A stretch of DNA of 64,000 nt from Blautia massiliensis (ex Durand et al. 2017) (GTDB lineage: Bacteria; Bacillota; Clostridia; Lachnospirales; Lachnospiraceae). Both the position numbers and the translations under genes were made by a program. The stretch spans positions 1,115,293 to 1,179,292 of the forward strand of contig NZ_LN913006.1 in the NCBI RefSeq assembly GCF_001487165.1. The letters are read 5' to 3'. Shown here piece after piece: positions 55,877-63,723 of this stretch (positions within the stretch are counted from its first letter, which is position 1; each line of letters begins with the position of its first letter). The notes beneath the pieces are model-generated. The model was not told the origin of the DNA. It ran no database searches and was given only the letters and a program-made list of their open reading frames with translations.

Positions 55877-56622
55877 TGAAGATAATATTATCCCCTGCTA
55901 AAAAGATGATTACAGATACTGACAGCATAGCGCCGGATGGATTGCCTGAATTTATTGAAAAGACGACAGAGATACAAAGTTGGTTGAAAAGTAAGTCAAA
56001 AGAAGAACTGAAGACTATCTGGAAATGTAATGACAAAATTACAGAACAGAACTTCAATAGATTGGAAAACATGGATCTTTATCATTTACTTACCCCAGCT
56101 GTCTTATCATATGAAGGAATTGCTTTTCAATATATGGCTCCATCCGTGTTTGAGGACAGTCAATTCGAGTATGTACAAAATCATTTGAGAATAATATCTG
56201 CATTTTATGGTGTGCTAAAACCAAGGGATGGTGTGACACCTTATCGTTTGGAAATGCAGGCGAAGGTTGGAATAGGAGAAACAAAAAATCTGTATGAGTA
56301 CTGGGGAGATTTATTATACCGCTCAGTGATTGATAACAGCAGGATTATAATCAATCTGGCATCGAAAGAATACTCTAAGTGCATAGAAAAATATCTGACA
56401 CGACAGGATAGATACATTACGATTACATTTTGTGAGTTATCAGGAGATAAACTGGTGACAAAAGGTACATATGCTAAGATGGCCCGTGGTGAAATGGTTA
56501 GGTTCATGGCTGAAAACAGAATTGAAAATCCTGAGGATATTAAGAAATTTGATAGACTAGGCTATTCATTCCGCTCTGATTTATCATCAGATGCAGAATA
56601 TGTTTTTGAACGGAAAAAATGA
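55876..56622 (+). CDS. yaaA: Peroxide stress protein YaaA
   Basis: 248 residues, the family's usual length. MKIILSPAKKM at the start, ENMDLYHLLTPAVLSYEGIA and FKPRDGVTPYRLEMQ-like motifs (LKPRDGVTPYRLEM) identify it. YaaA limits free iron and protects DNA and proteins during peroxide stress. Start overlaps the bcp stop codon, so the two are translationally coupled. Confidence 0.95.
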   Translation: MKIILSPAKKMITDTDSIAPDGLPEFIEKTTEIQSWLKSKSKEELKTIWKCNDKITEQNFNRLENMDLYHLLTPAVLSYEGIAFQYMAPSVFEDSQFEYVQNHLRIISAFYGVLKPRDGVTPYRLEMQAKVGIGETKNLYEYWGDLLYRSVIDNSRIIINLASKEYSKCIEKYLTRQDRYITITFCELSGDKLVTKGTYAKMARGEMVRFMAENRIENPEDIKKFDRLGYSFRSDLSSDAEYVFERKK

Positions 56623-56674
56623 TGATTGAATGATTATTTTAAATAAAAGGTAATCAGTAATATTGATTATTATA

Positions 56675-56706
56675 ATAATAGTAATTATTACTATTATCTA
56701 TTGACA
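56675..56706 (+). promoter_or_regulatory. Perfect 23-bp palindrome and orphan -35 box
   Basis: ATAATAGTAAT-T-ATTACTATTAT (56675-56697) is a perfect palindrome of Fur/PerR-like composition, followed at once by TTGACA (56701-56706). No -10 follows at the right distance; the rubrerythrin fragment begins instead. Confidence 0.7.
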
Positions 56707-56720
56707 ATAAACAGATTGAG

Positions 56721-56912
56721 ATGCACCACGAAGAGAGATATCGTGCACTTCTTAAGAATATTGAAACTGCACAGGTGTTTGAAAAGAGTGAAGTTAAGGT
56801 ATGGGAATGCCGTAACTGTGGACATGTTGTGGTAGGAACAAAGGCACCTGAGATATGTCCAGTATGTAACCATCCACAGAGTTATTTCGAAATACGTGAA
56901 GAGAACTATTAA
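56721..56912 (+). pseudogene. Rubrerythrin, N-terminally deleted
   Basis: 63 codons remain. They begin in the last helix of the diiron domain (HHEERYRALLKNIETAQVFE) and contain the whole rubredoxin-like tail (CRNCGHVVVGTKAPEICPVC). The diiron ligands that make rubrerythrin a peroxidase are lost. The upstream -35 box without a -10 shows that one deletion removed the start site, ribosome site and about 120 codons. A mini-rubredoxin could still be made from ATG 56721, but no ribosome site is seen. Confidence 0.8.
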
Positions 56913-56929
56913 AGAGAAGGAGATTATTA

Positions 56930-57069
56930 CAAAGAAGAAAGTGATTATTAAAAAAAGCAGTAATGATAGGCTGTGGCTTTGTTGGTTCTGCATCGGTTGG
57001 TAAAGAAGCATTAAAGTTTAAGAATCGACGGATGCTTTGAAGAAAGTTATAGAAACAATTGGATTTTAA
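56930..57069 (+). pseudogene. Short decayed reading frames
   Basis: Fragments VMIGCGFVGSASVGKEALKF and KKVIETIGF appear in different frames; the first resembles a dinucleotide-binding GxGxxG start. Too short to name. The superoxide reductase gene follows. Confidence 0.3.
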
Positions 57070-57095
57070 ATTTTAAACATAGGAAGATAAAAAAG

Positions 57096-57470
57096 ATGGA
57101 AGTAAAATATTATGTATGCAATCATTGTGGAAACATTATTGAAATGTTAAAGGATCAAGGCGTACCAGTAATGTGTTGCGGAGAGGCTATGCATGAGTTA
57201 AAAGCTGGAGTGACAGATGCTGCTGTTGAGAAGCATGTACCTGTATATACAGTGGACAAACAGCATGTACATGTTGTGGTCGGTGAAATAAAACATCCAA
57301 TGCTTGATAATCATTTCATTGAATGGATTACACTAAATACAAATCAGGGTATTTATAGAAAACAGCTAATTCCAGGACAGGAACCTATTGCGGATTTCTG
57401 CCTCTGTGATGGAGAATATGTAGAAGAAGTATACGCATACTGCAATCTTCATGGACTCTGGAAATGCTAA
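57096..57470 (+). CDS. dfx: Desulfoferrodoxin (2Fe superoxide reductase)
   Basis: 124 residues. It reduces superoxide to peroxide without making oxygen. The N-terminal desulforedoxin-type centre has YYVCNHCGN and VMCCGEAM. The catalytic centre II has ligands in EKHVPVYT, HPMLDNHFIEWI and YCNLHGLWKC. AGGAAGAT precedes ATG 57096. Rubredoxin, its usual electron donor, is encoded 95 bp downstream. Confidence 0.96.
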   Translation: MEVKYYVCNHCGNIIEMLKDQGVPVMCCGEAMHELKAGVTDAAVEKHVPVYTVDKQHVHVVVGEIKHPMLDNHFIEWITLNTNQGIYRKQLIPGQEPIADFCLCDGEYVEEVYAYCNLHGLWKC

Positions 57471-57564
57471 AAACACTTGACTTTCGTGCTAAGATTACAA
57501 AATAATTCAGATACAACAGTAATATATGCTGTGTATTAATATATTTATAAGGAGGAATAAACTA

Positions 57565-57723
57565 ATGAAATATGTATGTGACGTTTGCGGATGGGAATAT
57601 GATGAAGAGGAAGGTTATCCTGAAGGTGGTATTGCACCAGGAACAAAGTGGGAGGATGTTCCAGAAGATTTTGAATGCCCATTATGTAATGTTGGAAAAG
57701 ATCAGTTTTCAGAAGTTGAATAG
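57565..57723 (+). CDS. Rubredoxin (second copy); stop codon completed by IS66
   Basis: 52 residues with CDVCGWEYDEEEGYPEGGI and FECPLCNVGKDQF. It differs from the rubredoxin at 53938 and probably feeds the superoxide reductase just upstream. ATG 57565 follows AAGGAGGA; a longer frame from 57526 lacks a site. The IS66 element begins at the last base of its TAG stop codon: the TA belongs to the target duplication and the G to the element, so the protein is unchanged. Confidence 0.95.
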   Translation: MKYVCDVCGWEYDEEEGYPEGGIAPGTKWEDVPEDFECPLCNVGKDQFSEVE

Positions 57724-57836
57724 TAAGCGTCCAATAAGAGGGTGTATCGAAATTTCTGGCTGTTGCATGTAAACTATTGATTAGAGTTTTGGGAGTTGAC
57801 TCTAAAAACTCTAAATCTAATCTAAGGAGCAGGCTT

Positions 57837-58235
57837 ATGAATCTTTCTTCTTTGACTCCAGACAAACAGGTGAAACTTCAATACTGGCTGGATGTAATAC
57901 GGCAATGCAGGGCCTCAGGACTGACAAATCAGATCTGGTGTGAACAACACGATATCTCTTTGAAAAGTTATTATTACTGGCTTTCCAAAATTCGAAAGCT
58001 TGCCCTGGAAGAAGTGCCCCGTAAGAAAAACGGCATCCACATGTGTACAGACCAACAGTCAACTGCTTTAACGGAATCCCCGGCTGAGTTTGCGGAGCTT
58101 TCACTTCCGGACAGAAACATTTCCCGTTCCACTCCTGCAGCCATACTTCATATCGGATCCATAACAGTGGAACTTTATGAAGGCACATCTGCCCAGATGC
58201 TGGAAAACATTCTGAAAGCCGTGCAGTCATGTTAG
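57837..58235 (+). CDS. tnpA: IS66 accessory protein TnpA
   Basis: 132 residues. The helical N-terminus with YWLDVIRQCRASGLTNQIWC and EQHDISLKSYYYWLSKIRKL is typical of the first IS66 gene product, a helix-turn-helix protein. ATG 57837 follows AAGGAG; an open extension from 57777 covers the element's left end and has no site. It overlaps the next gene by 7 bp. Confidence 0.88.
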   Translation: MNLSSLTPDKQVKLQYWLDVIRQCRASGLTNQIWCEQHDISLKSYYYWLSKIRKLALEEVPRKKNGIHMCTDQQSTALTESPAEFAELSLPDRNISRSTPAAILHIGSITVELYEGTSAQMLENILKAVQSC

Positions 58236-58600
58236 GAGATCTTTCCCATGTGGAGAAAATCTATATCCGATGCGGCTACACCGATATGAGGAAGCAGCTC
58301 AATGGCTTGCTGGATATCATCCAGTACAACTTCAAACTGGATCCTTACAGCAATTCCTTATTCCTGTTCTGTGGAAAGAGGGCTGACCGGATCAAAGCAG
58401 TCCATTACGAGGAAGACGGTTTCTGCCTTTTATACAAACGGTACGAAAACGGACGTCTCCAATGGCCGCGGACCGGCGAAGAAGCAAAACAGATTTCTGA
58501 TCAGCAGCTGCGCTGGCTTCTGGAAGGTTTGAACCCGGAGCAGCCAAAGGCGGTTCAGAAATGGCTCCCGCATAAGTCTGAAAATACTGAAAATCCTTAG
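58229..58600 (+). CDS. tnpB: IS66 accessory protein TnpB (IS66 Orf2)
   Basis: 123 residues with the hallmark VEKIYIRCGYTDMRKQLNGL, FCGKRADRIKAVHYEEDGFC and LYKRYENGRLQWPR of IS66 Orf2 proteins. Not related to the RNA-guided TnpB of the IS605 group despite the name. Required for transposition of the element; start overlaps the tnpA-type gene. Confidence 0.95.
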   Translation: MLGDLSHVEKIYIRCGYTDMRKQLNGLLDIIQYNFKLDPYSNSLFLFCGKRADRIKAVHYEEDGFCLLYKRYENGRLQWPRTGEEAKQISDQQLRWLLEGLNPEQPKAVQKWLPHKSENTENP

Positions 58601-58666
58601 AAATGCTGGGAAATCTGACGATTCTATGTTATAATAATCCTATCGAAACGAAAGGGTTTTCAGGTT

Positions 58667-60202
58667 ATGTCAGCTACGGAACAGGAGTATAAAAATCATA
58701 TCAAAGAACTGGAACAGCAGGTCCGGCTCCTGAAAGAGCAGGTTGATTTCCTGACCCGTAAACTTTATGGAACAAAATCCGAGAAGACATCTACTCTCGA
58801 AATCGAGGGGCAGATGTCTCTTTTTAATGAAATCGAAACCTGTGCGGATCCTGATGCACACGAACTGGAGCTTGTTGAGATAGAGAAGCACCTACGTAAA
58901 AGGAAGTACACCGGTCAGCGGGAAGAACTGGTAAAAAATCTCCCTCACAGCAAAGTACTCCATACCATAGATGAAAGGGAACAGATATGCGATAACTGCG
59001 GGAGTACGATGGTGAAAGTAGGGGAAGAATTCGTCCGCACAGAAGTACAGTTTATCCCTGCAAAACTCAAGGTGATTGACCATTACCGGGAAACGTATGA
59101 ATGCAGGTCATGCCGGAAAAACGGAACTCTTTATATGGAGAAGGCTCCGGTGCCATATCCTCCCGTCCTGCATTCTCTGGCATCTGCATCTACCATCACC
59201 TGGCTCATCCACCAGAAGTTTGAATTAAGCATCCCGCTGTACAGACAGGAAAAAGAATGGGAGGCTTTGGGATTACGTTTAAGCAGAGCGACTATGTCAA
59301 ACTGGCTTCTGGTTGTCTATCGGGACTGGCTTATACACATCGTCCACCGTCTGAAGCTGGAACTTCTGAAACAGAGATACCTTCATATCGATGAAACACA
59401 TGTACAGGTGCTGAAAGAACCGGGACGGAAAAATACGTCCGATTCCTATATGTGGGTTTACTGCAGCATCAGAGATGCCGTAAATCCCATCCGCTACTTC
59501 GAGTACCAGCCGGGACGAAGCGGGAAATATCCGGAAGCGTTTCTGAGGGAATATGAAGGTTATATCCATACAGACGCTTACTCCGGATACAATGCAGTTT
59601 CAGGAGTAAAAAGATGTCTTTGCTATACGCATCTGCGCCGGGCTTTCGTGGATGCGCTCCCAAAAGACATCCATAATTCGGAAGCATCAAAAGCAGCGGA
59701 AGCAATCCTCCGTCTGAATCAACTCTTTAACATAGAGTCAGAGTTGGAGGCGCTCCCTCCTGATCAGAAGAAAAAAGAACGTCTTATCCGCGAGAAACCG
59801 CTTCTCGAGGCTTTTTGGTCATGGGCAGAAAAAAGTGCCATCGGAGAGCTGCCGAAATCCAAACTTTCAAAAGCTTTTCATTACGCCTTAAATAACCGCG
59901 AAGGTTTTTGGAATTATCTGGAAGACGGGAATTGTTCCATCAGTAATTCGCTTGCGGAAAACTGTATCCGTCCCTTTGTGATCGGCAGAAAGAACTGGCT
60001 GTTCTCCGGCAGTCCGAAAGGGGCGGAAGCCAGTGCAGGAATCTATACACTGGTAGAGACAGCGAAAGCGAATGGGCTTGCCCCGATGAAATATATAAAA
60101 TATATCCTGTCCGACATGCCGGGGAGTGCTTTTCTTGAACATCCTGAATATCTGGATGATTATTTGCCTTGGAATCCTCTTGTAAAAGAATTCTGTCGAT
60201 AA
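58667..60202 (+). CDS. tnpC: IS66 transposase TnpC
   Basis: 511 residues, full length for the family. An N-terminal leucine-zipper-like coiled coil (HIKELEQQVRLLKEQVDFLT) is followed by a zinc-ribbon (CDNCG, CRSCRKNG) and the DDE domain with YLHIDETHVQVL, YEGYIHTDAYSGYNAV and the Glu region ISNSLAENCIRPFVIGRKNW. All catalytic blocks appear intact. The ribosome bases are weak (AAAGG), and translation may be coupled to the gene upstream. Confidence 0.95.
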   Translation: MSATEQEYKNHIKELEQQVRLLKEQVDFLTRKLYGTKSEKTSTLEIEGQMSLFNEIETCADPDAHELELVEIEKHLRKRKYTGQREELVKNLPHSKVLHTIDEREQICDNCGSTMVKVGEEFVRTEVQFIPAKLKVIDHYRETYECRSCRKNGTLYMEKAPVPYPPVLHSLASASTITWLIHQKFELSIPLYRQEKEWEALGLRLSRATMSNWLLVVYRDWLIHIVHRLKLELLKQRYLHIDETHVQVLKEPGRKNTSDSYMWVYCSIRDAVNPIRYFEYQPGRSGKYPEAFLREYEGYIHTDAYSGYNAVSGVKRCLCYTHLRRAFVDALPKDIHNSEASKAAEAILRLNQLFNIESELEALPPDQKKKERLIREKPLLEAFWSWAEKSAIGELPKSKLSKAFHYALNNREGFWNYLEDGNCSISNSLAENCIRPFVIGRKNWLFSGSPKGAEASAGIYTLVETAKANGLAPMKYIKYILSDMPGSAFLEHPEYLDDYLPWNPLVKEFCR

Positions 60203-60243
60203 CCGTTGACCTTTTAGTATAAAAGGCTGACGGTTATTTTTCT
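60200..60243 (+). terminator. Terminator at the end of IS66
   Basis: ATAACCGT and ACGGTTAT enclose CCTTTT/AAAAGG, followed by TTTTT. Confidence 0.75.
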
Positions 60244-60314
60244 ATACACTGTTTTATTTGACGCTTACGTTGAATAGAAGCCTAATCTTGTGTTAAATAC
60301 AGATGGATAAACCA

Positions 60315-60346
60315 AAACCCTGGTGCGTGAGCAACAGGGTTTTTTA
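60315..60346 (+). terminator. Intrinsic terminator beyond IS66
   Basis: ACCCTG-GTGCGTGAGCAA-CAGGGT followed by TTTTTT. Before the insertion it would have closed the superoxide reductase/rubredoxin transcript. Confidence 0.8.
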
Positions 60347-60357
60347 TTGCGATATTT

Positions 60358-60399
60358 TGTGATGATATCACAGAAAATAATCTACCTTTTGCTTATAAT
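60358..60399 (+). promoter_or_regulatory. Class II Crp/Fnr-type promoter of the SDR gene
   Basis: Perfect 15-bp palindrome TGTGATGATATCACA (60358-60372). Its centre is 29 bp before the -10 TATAAT (60394-60399), placing it near -41 from the start point, where it replaces a -35 box. A Crp/Fnr regulator is encoded at 63724. Confidence 0.7.
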
Positions 60400-60431
60400 G
60401 TAGTTAGAAACTAAGTAAGGAGGTAGTCTAA

Positions 60432-61178
60432 ATGAGATTAAAAGATAAAGTTGCAATCATTACGGGTGGAAGCCGTGGTATAGGATTTGCTACAGCTGAT
60501 AAATTCTTGAAGGAAGGTGCTTCAGTTGTGTTGGCAGCAAGTTCACAGGAATCGGCAGATGTTGCTGTAGATAAATTAAAAGAAAAATATCCCAATGCAA
60601 TAGTTGCTGGAATTAGTCCAAATCTGGCAAGCATGGAGTCTGTCAGAAAGGCTTTTAAAGAGGCAACTGAAAAATATGGATGTGTCGACATACTGGTAAA
60701 TAATGCAGGGATTTCAGAAAACACCTCATTTATGGATTATACAGAGGAGACTTTTGATAAAGTCATGGATCTAAATGTAAAAGGAGTATTTAATACTACT
60801 CGTGTAGCAGCAGAATGTATGGTGGCAAGAGGCAAGGGGGTCATTCTCTCAACTTCTTCCATGGTGAGTATTTCGGGACAGCCAAGTGGGTTTGCTTATC
60901 CGGCATCGAAGTTTGCAGTAAACGGATTGACTGTATCATTAGCAAGAGAACTAGGACCTAAAGGTATTCGTGTTAATGCTGTTGCACCTGGAATTACAGA
61001 AACTGATATGATGAAGGCCGTGCCAAAGGAAGTTATCGAACCTATGATTGAAAGAATTCCATTGCGTCGTCTTGGACAGCCAGAAGATATTGCCAACGCG
61101 TTTGTGTTTCTTGCTTCAGATGAGGCGAGTTACATTACAGGTGTTATATTAAGTGTAGATGGTATGGCAAGAAGTTAA
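60432..61178 (+). CDS. SDR-family oxidoreductase
   Basis: 248 residues. A classical short-chain dehydrogenase with cofactor loop TGGSRGIGFA, NNAG in DILVNNAGIS, and the catalytic Ser, Tyr and Lys in STSSMVSISGQPSGFAYPAS followed by K. It resembles FabG-like 3-oxoacyl reductases, but it lies in a thiol-stress gene group, so the substrate is uncertain. AAGGAGG precedes ATG 60432. Probably activated by the Crp/Fnr regulator through the palindrome upstream. Confidence 0.92.
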   Translation: MRLKDKVAIITGGSRGIGFATADKFLKEGASVVLAASSQESADVAVDKLKEKYPNAIVAGISPNLASMESVRKAFKEATEKYGCVDILVNNAGISENTSFMDYTEETFDKVMDLNVKGVFNTTRVAAECMVARGKGVILSTSSMVSISGQPSGFAYPASKFAVNGLTVSLARELGPKGIRVNAVAPGITETDMMKAVPKEVIEPMIERIPLRRLGQPEDIANAFVFLASDEASYITGVILSVDGMARS

Positions 61179-61192
61179 GTTAATGAGGTATG

Positions 61193-61233
61193 GTGATGTA
61201 ATCACGGAAAATAAATGAAATTAAGACTATAAT
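61193..61233 (+). promoter_or_regulatory. Class II Crp/Fnr-type promoter of the thioredoxin operon
   Basis: GTGATGTAATCAC (61193-61205) has its centre 29 bp before the -10 TATAAT (61228-61233), the same geometry as the site at 60358. Confidence 0.7.
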
Positions 61234-61270
61234 AAATCTACAAAAAGAGAAAGATAAGGAGGACTGTAAA

Positions 61271-61576
61271 ATGTCTGCTATTAATATCAATAAAAATAAT
61301 TTTCAGAACGAAGTACTGAATTCCGATAAACCCGTTCTTTTAGATTTTTGGGCATCTTGGTGTGCGCCTTGCCGTATGGTAGTACCTATTGTAGAGGAGA
61401 TTGCAAGTGAGCGTAGAGATATTAAAGTTGGAAAGATTAATGTAGATGAAGAGCCTGAACTGGCAAATAAGTTCAGTATTATGAGCATTCCAACTTTAGT
61501 GGTTATGAAGAATGGGAAGATTGTACAGCAGGTTTCAGGGGCGAGACCTAAGAATGCGATTTTAGAAATGCTTTAG
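61271..61576 (+). CDS. trxA: Thioredoxin
   Basis: 101 residues. Fold markers are PVLLDFWASWCAPCRMVVPI and IMSIPTLVVMKNGK with the cis-proline. The active site is WCAPC where most thioredoxins have WCGPC, which may shift its redox potential. AAGGAGG precedes ATG 61271. First gene of an operon with two rhodanese-domain proteins, so it may serve sulfane-sulfur or CoA-disulfide reduction as well as peroxiredoxin. Confidence 0.94.
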   Translation: MSAININKNNFQNEVLNSDKPVLLDFWASWCAPCRMVVPIVEEIASERRDIKVGKINVDEEPELANKFSIMSIPTLVVMKNGKIVQQVSGARPKNAILEML

Positions 61577-61589
61577 GGGGGGTGTGCTA

Positions 61590-61910
61590 ATGGGATTTTT
61601 TGATCTCTTTAAACAGTCGAATATTAATCAAGGCATAGAAGAATATAAAAGGACTGATGATGCAGTTCTGCTGGATGTACGTACACCGCAGGAATATCAG
61701 GAAGGACATATACCAGAAAGTAAAAATGTGCCGTTGCAGCAACTTGACAATATTGCTTCTGTAGCGAAGAATAAGGATATCCCACTGTTTGTATACTGTT
61801 ATTCCGGTTCACGAAGCCGCCAGGCAACTGGGATACTGCAACGAATGGGATATTCTAAAGTAAATAATATCGGTGGCATTGTAGCTTACTCAGGAAAGGT
61901 GGAAAAATAA
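61590..61910 (+). CDS. Single-domain rhodanese-like protein
   Basis: 106 residues. AVLLDVRTPQEYQEGHIPES and the active-site loop FVYCYSGSRSRQA with the catalytic Cys identify a rhodanese that carries persulfide sulfur. ATG 61590 is chosen because GGGGGGG lies just before it; an upstream GTG at 61584 is too close. It lies 13 bp after thioredoxin and 1 bp before the CoA-disulfide reductase gene. Confidence 0.92.
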   Translation: MGFFDLFKQSNINQGIEEYKRTDDAVLLDVRTPQEYQEGHIPESKNVPLQQLDNIASVAKNKDIPLFVYCYSGSRSRQATGILQRMGYSKVNNIGGIVAYSGKVEK

Positions 61911-61911
61911 G

Positions 61912-63603
61912 ATGAAGGTAATAATTGTAGGAGGTGTAGCCGGAGGAGCTACAGCCGCAGCAAGAATACGCAGACTGAATGAACATGCTGAAATTACTGT
62001 GTTTGAAAGATCCGGATACATATCCTATGCAAATTGTGGACTTCCATATTATATTGGAGACGTGATCACAGACCCGGAAGAACTTACACTACAGACACCA
62101 GAGAGTTTTTTTAAACGCTTCCGTATTAACATGAAAATTCATCATGAAGTTATCTCCATACATCCGGAACGTAAAACGGTTTCAGTGAAAAATTTAGAGA
62201 ATGGTGAGATATTTGAAGAAAAATATGATAAGCTGATCCTCTCTCCAGGTGCAAAGCCAACACAGCCGAGACTTCCCGGAGTAGGTATTGATAAACTTTT
62301 TACACTTCGTACTGTAGAAGACACTTTTCGGATAAAGGAATATATAAATAAGAATCATCCAAAATCGGCTGTATTGGCAGGTGGTGGTTTTATTGGTCTG
62401 GAACTGGCAGAAAATTTGAGGGAGCTTGGCATGGATGTTACGATTGTCCAGCGGCCTAAGCAGCTGATGAACCCTTTTGACCCGGATATGGCATCCATGA
62501 TCCATAATGAAATGAGAAAACATGGGATAAAACTGGTACTGGGCTATACAGTAGAAGGATTTAAAGAAAAAGACACCGGAGTGGAGGTCCTGTTGAAAGA
62601 TAATCCATCCCTTCAGGCTGATATGGTAGTTCTGGCAATCGGAGTCACACCAGACACAGTATTAGCAAAAGAAGCCGGTCTGGAACTTGGCATCAAGGAA
62701 AGTATTGTAGTGAATGACAGAATGGAAACCTCTGTACCGGATATTTATGCTGCAGGTGATGCAGTTCAGGTAAAACATTATGTTACGGGTAATGATGCGC
62801 TGATTTCTTTGGCAGGACCAGCCAATAAACAGGGCAGAATCATCGCTGATAATATTTGTGGCGGTGATAGTCGTTACCTGGGCAGTCAGGGAAGCTCCGT
62901 TATAAAAGTGTTTGATATGACAGCAGCCACTACAGGTATCAATGAAACCAATGCCAAAAAGTCAGGATTAGAGGTAGATACAGTAATTCTTTCTCCTATG
63001 AGTCATGCCGGTTACTATCCTGGTGGAAAAGTGATGACCATGAAGGTGGTTTTTGAAAAAGAGACCTATCGTTTGCTTGGTGCTCAGATTATTGGATATG
63101 AAGGAGTTGATAAACGTATTGATGTGCTGGCAACAGCAATTCATGCAGGGCTGAAGGCAACCCAGCTGAAGGATTTGGATCTCGCATATGCACCGCCTTA
63201 TTCCTCTGCCAAGGATCCTGTAAATATGGCAGGATTCATGATAGACAATATAGCAAAAGGTACCTTAAAACAATGGCATCTGGAAGATATGGATAAGATT
63301 TCTAGAGATAAAAGTGTTGTGTTGCTGGATGTGAGAACTGTAGGTGAATTTAACAGGGGGCATATGGATGGATTCAAAAACATTCCTGTAGATGAACTGA
63401 GGGAACGTATCAATGAAGTTGAGAAGGGAAAGCCTGTTTACCTGATATGCCAGAGTGGGCTACGCAGTTATATTGCAAGCCGTATTTTGGAAGGAAATGG
63501 ATATGAAACATACAACTTTTCAGGTGGATTCCGCTTTTATGATGCAGTGGCTAATGACCATGCACTGATTGAAAGATCATATGCATGTGGTATGGATTAT
63601 TAG
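61912..63603 (+). CDS. CoA-disulfide reductase with C-terminal rhodanese domain
   Basis: 563 residues. FAD domain opening KVIIVGGVAGGATAAARIRR; the single active-site cysteine is in SYANCGLPYYIGD; NAD domain SAVLAGGGFIGLELAENLRE; AAGDAVQV. The rhodanese domain (about 465-560) has VVLLDVRTVGEFNRGHMDGF and catalytic Cys in VYLICQSGLRSYIASR. Such CoADR-Rhd proteins reduce CoA persulfides or polysulfides and handle reactive sulfur. Last gene of the thioredoxin operon; a strong two-way terminator follows. Confidence 0.95.
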   Translation: MKVIIVGGVAGGATAAARIRRLNEHAEITVFERSGYISYANCGLPYYIGDVITDPEELTLQTPESFFKRFRINMKIHHEVISIHPERKTVSVKNLENGEIFEEKYDKLILSPGAKPTQPRLPGVGIDKLFTLRTVEDTFRIKEYINKNHPKSAVLAGGGFIGLELAENLRELGMDVTIVQRPKQLMNPFDPDMASMIHNEMRKHGIKLVLGYTVEGFKEKDTGVEVLLKDNPSLQADMVVLAIGVTPDTVLAKEAGLELGIKESIVVNDRMETSVPDIYAAGDAVQVKHYVTGNDALISLAGPANKQGRIIADNICGGDSRYLGSQGSSVIKVFDMTAATTGINETNAKKSGLEVDTVILSPMSHAGYYPGGKVMTMKVVFEKETYRLLGAQIIGYEGVDKRIDVLATAIHAGLKATQLKDLDLAYAPPYSSAKDPVNMAGFMIDNIAKGTLKQWHLEDMDKISRDKSVVLLDVRTVGEFNRGHMDGFKNIPVDELRERINEVEKGKPVYLICQSGLRSYIASRILEGNGYETYNFSGGFRFYDAVANDHALIERSYACGMDY

Positions 63604-63643
63604 AAATAAATAAAATATTTTTATAGTTTGATTGTAATATAAA

Positions 63644-63698
63644 AAGATCCCCCATTTATTAGAATGACTTCCATAATTCTGATAAATGGAGGATTCTT
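63644..63698. terminator. Bidirectional terminator
   Basis: CCCCCATTTAT and ATAAATGGAGG with inner AGAAT/ATTCT, bordered by A- and T-rich tails; separates the converging CoADR-Rhd and crp/fnr genes. Confidence 0.8.
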
Positions 63699-63723
63699 CT
63701 TTATATGTTACAGAAAAACAATT

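Larger units (their letters stand above)
57723..60268 (+). mobile_element. Complete IS66-family insertion sequence
   Basis: 2546 bp. The ends share GTAAGCGTC and match at 25 of the first 30 bases as inverted repeats. The 8-bp target duplication GTTGAATA is present on both sides (57715-57722 and 60269-60276). Three genes (TnpA, TnpB, TnpC types) are open and complete. Base composition is richer in GC than the host genes. Both duplication copies are still identical, so the insertion is likely recent. Confidence 0.95.

Noticed and set aside
58229-58600. Second RNA-guided TnpB nuclease
   Set aside because: The IS66 protein shares only the name TnpB; it has no RuvC motifs or zinc ribbon and matches IS66 Orf2.
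57723-60268. IS66 disrupting the rubredoxin gene
   Set aside because: At first sight the element truncates the gene, but the stop codon is rebuilt by the element's first base and the protein is complete.
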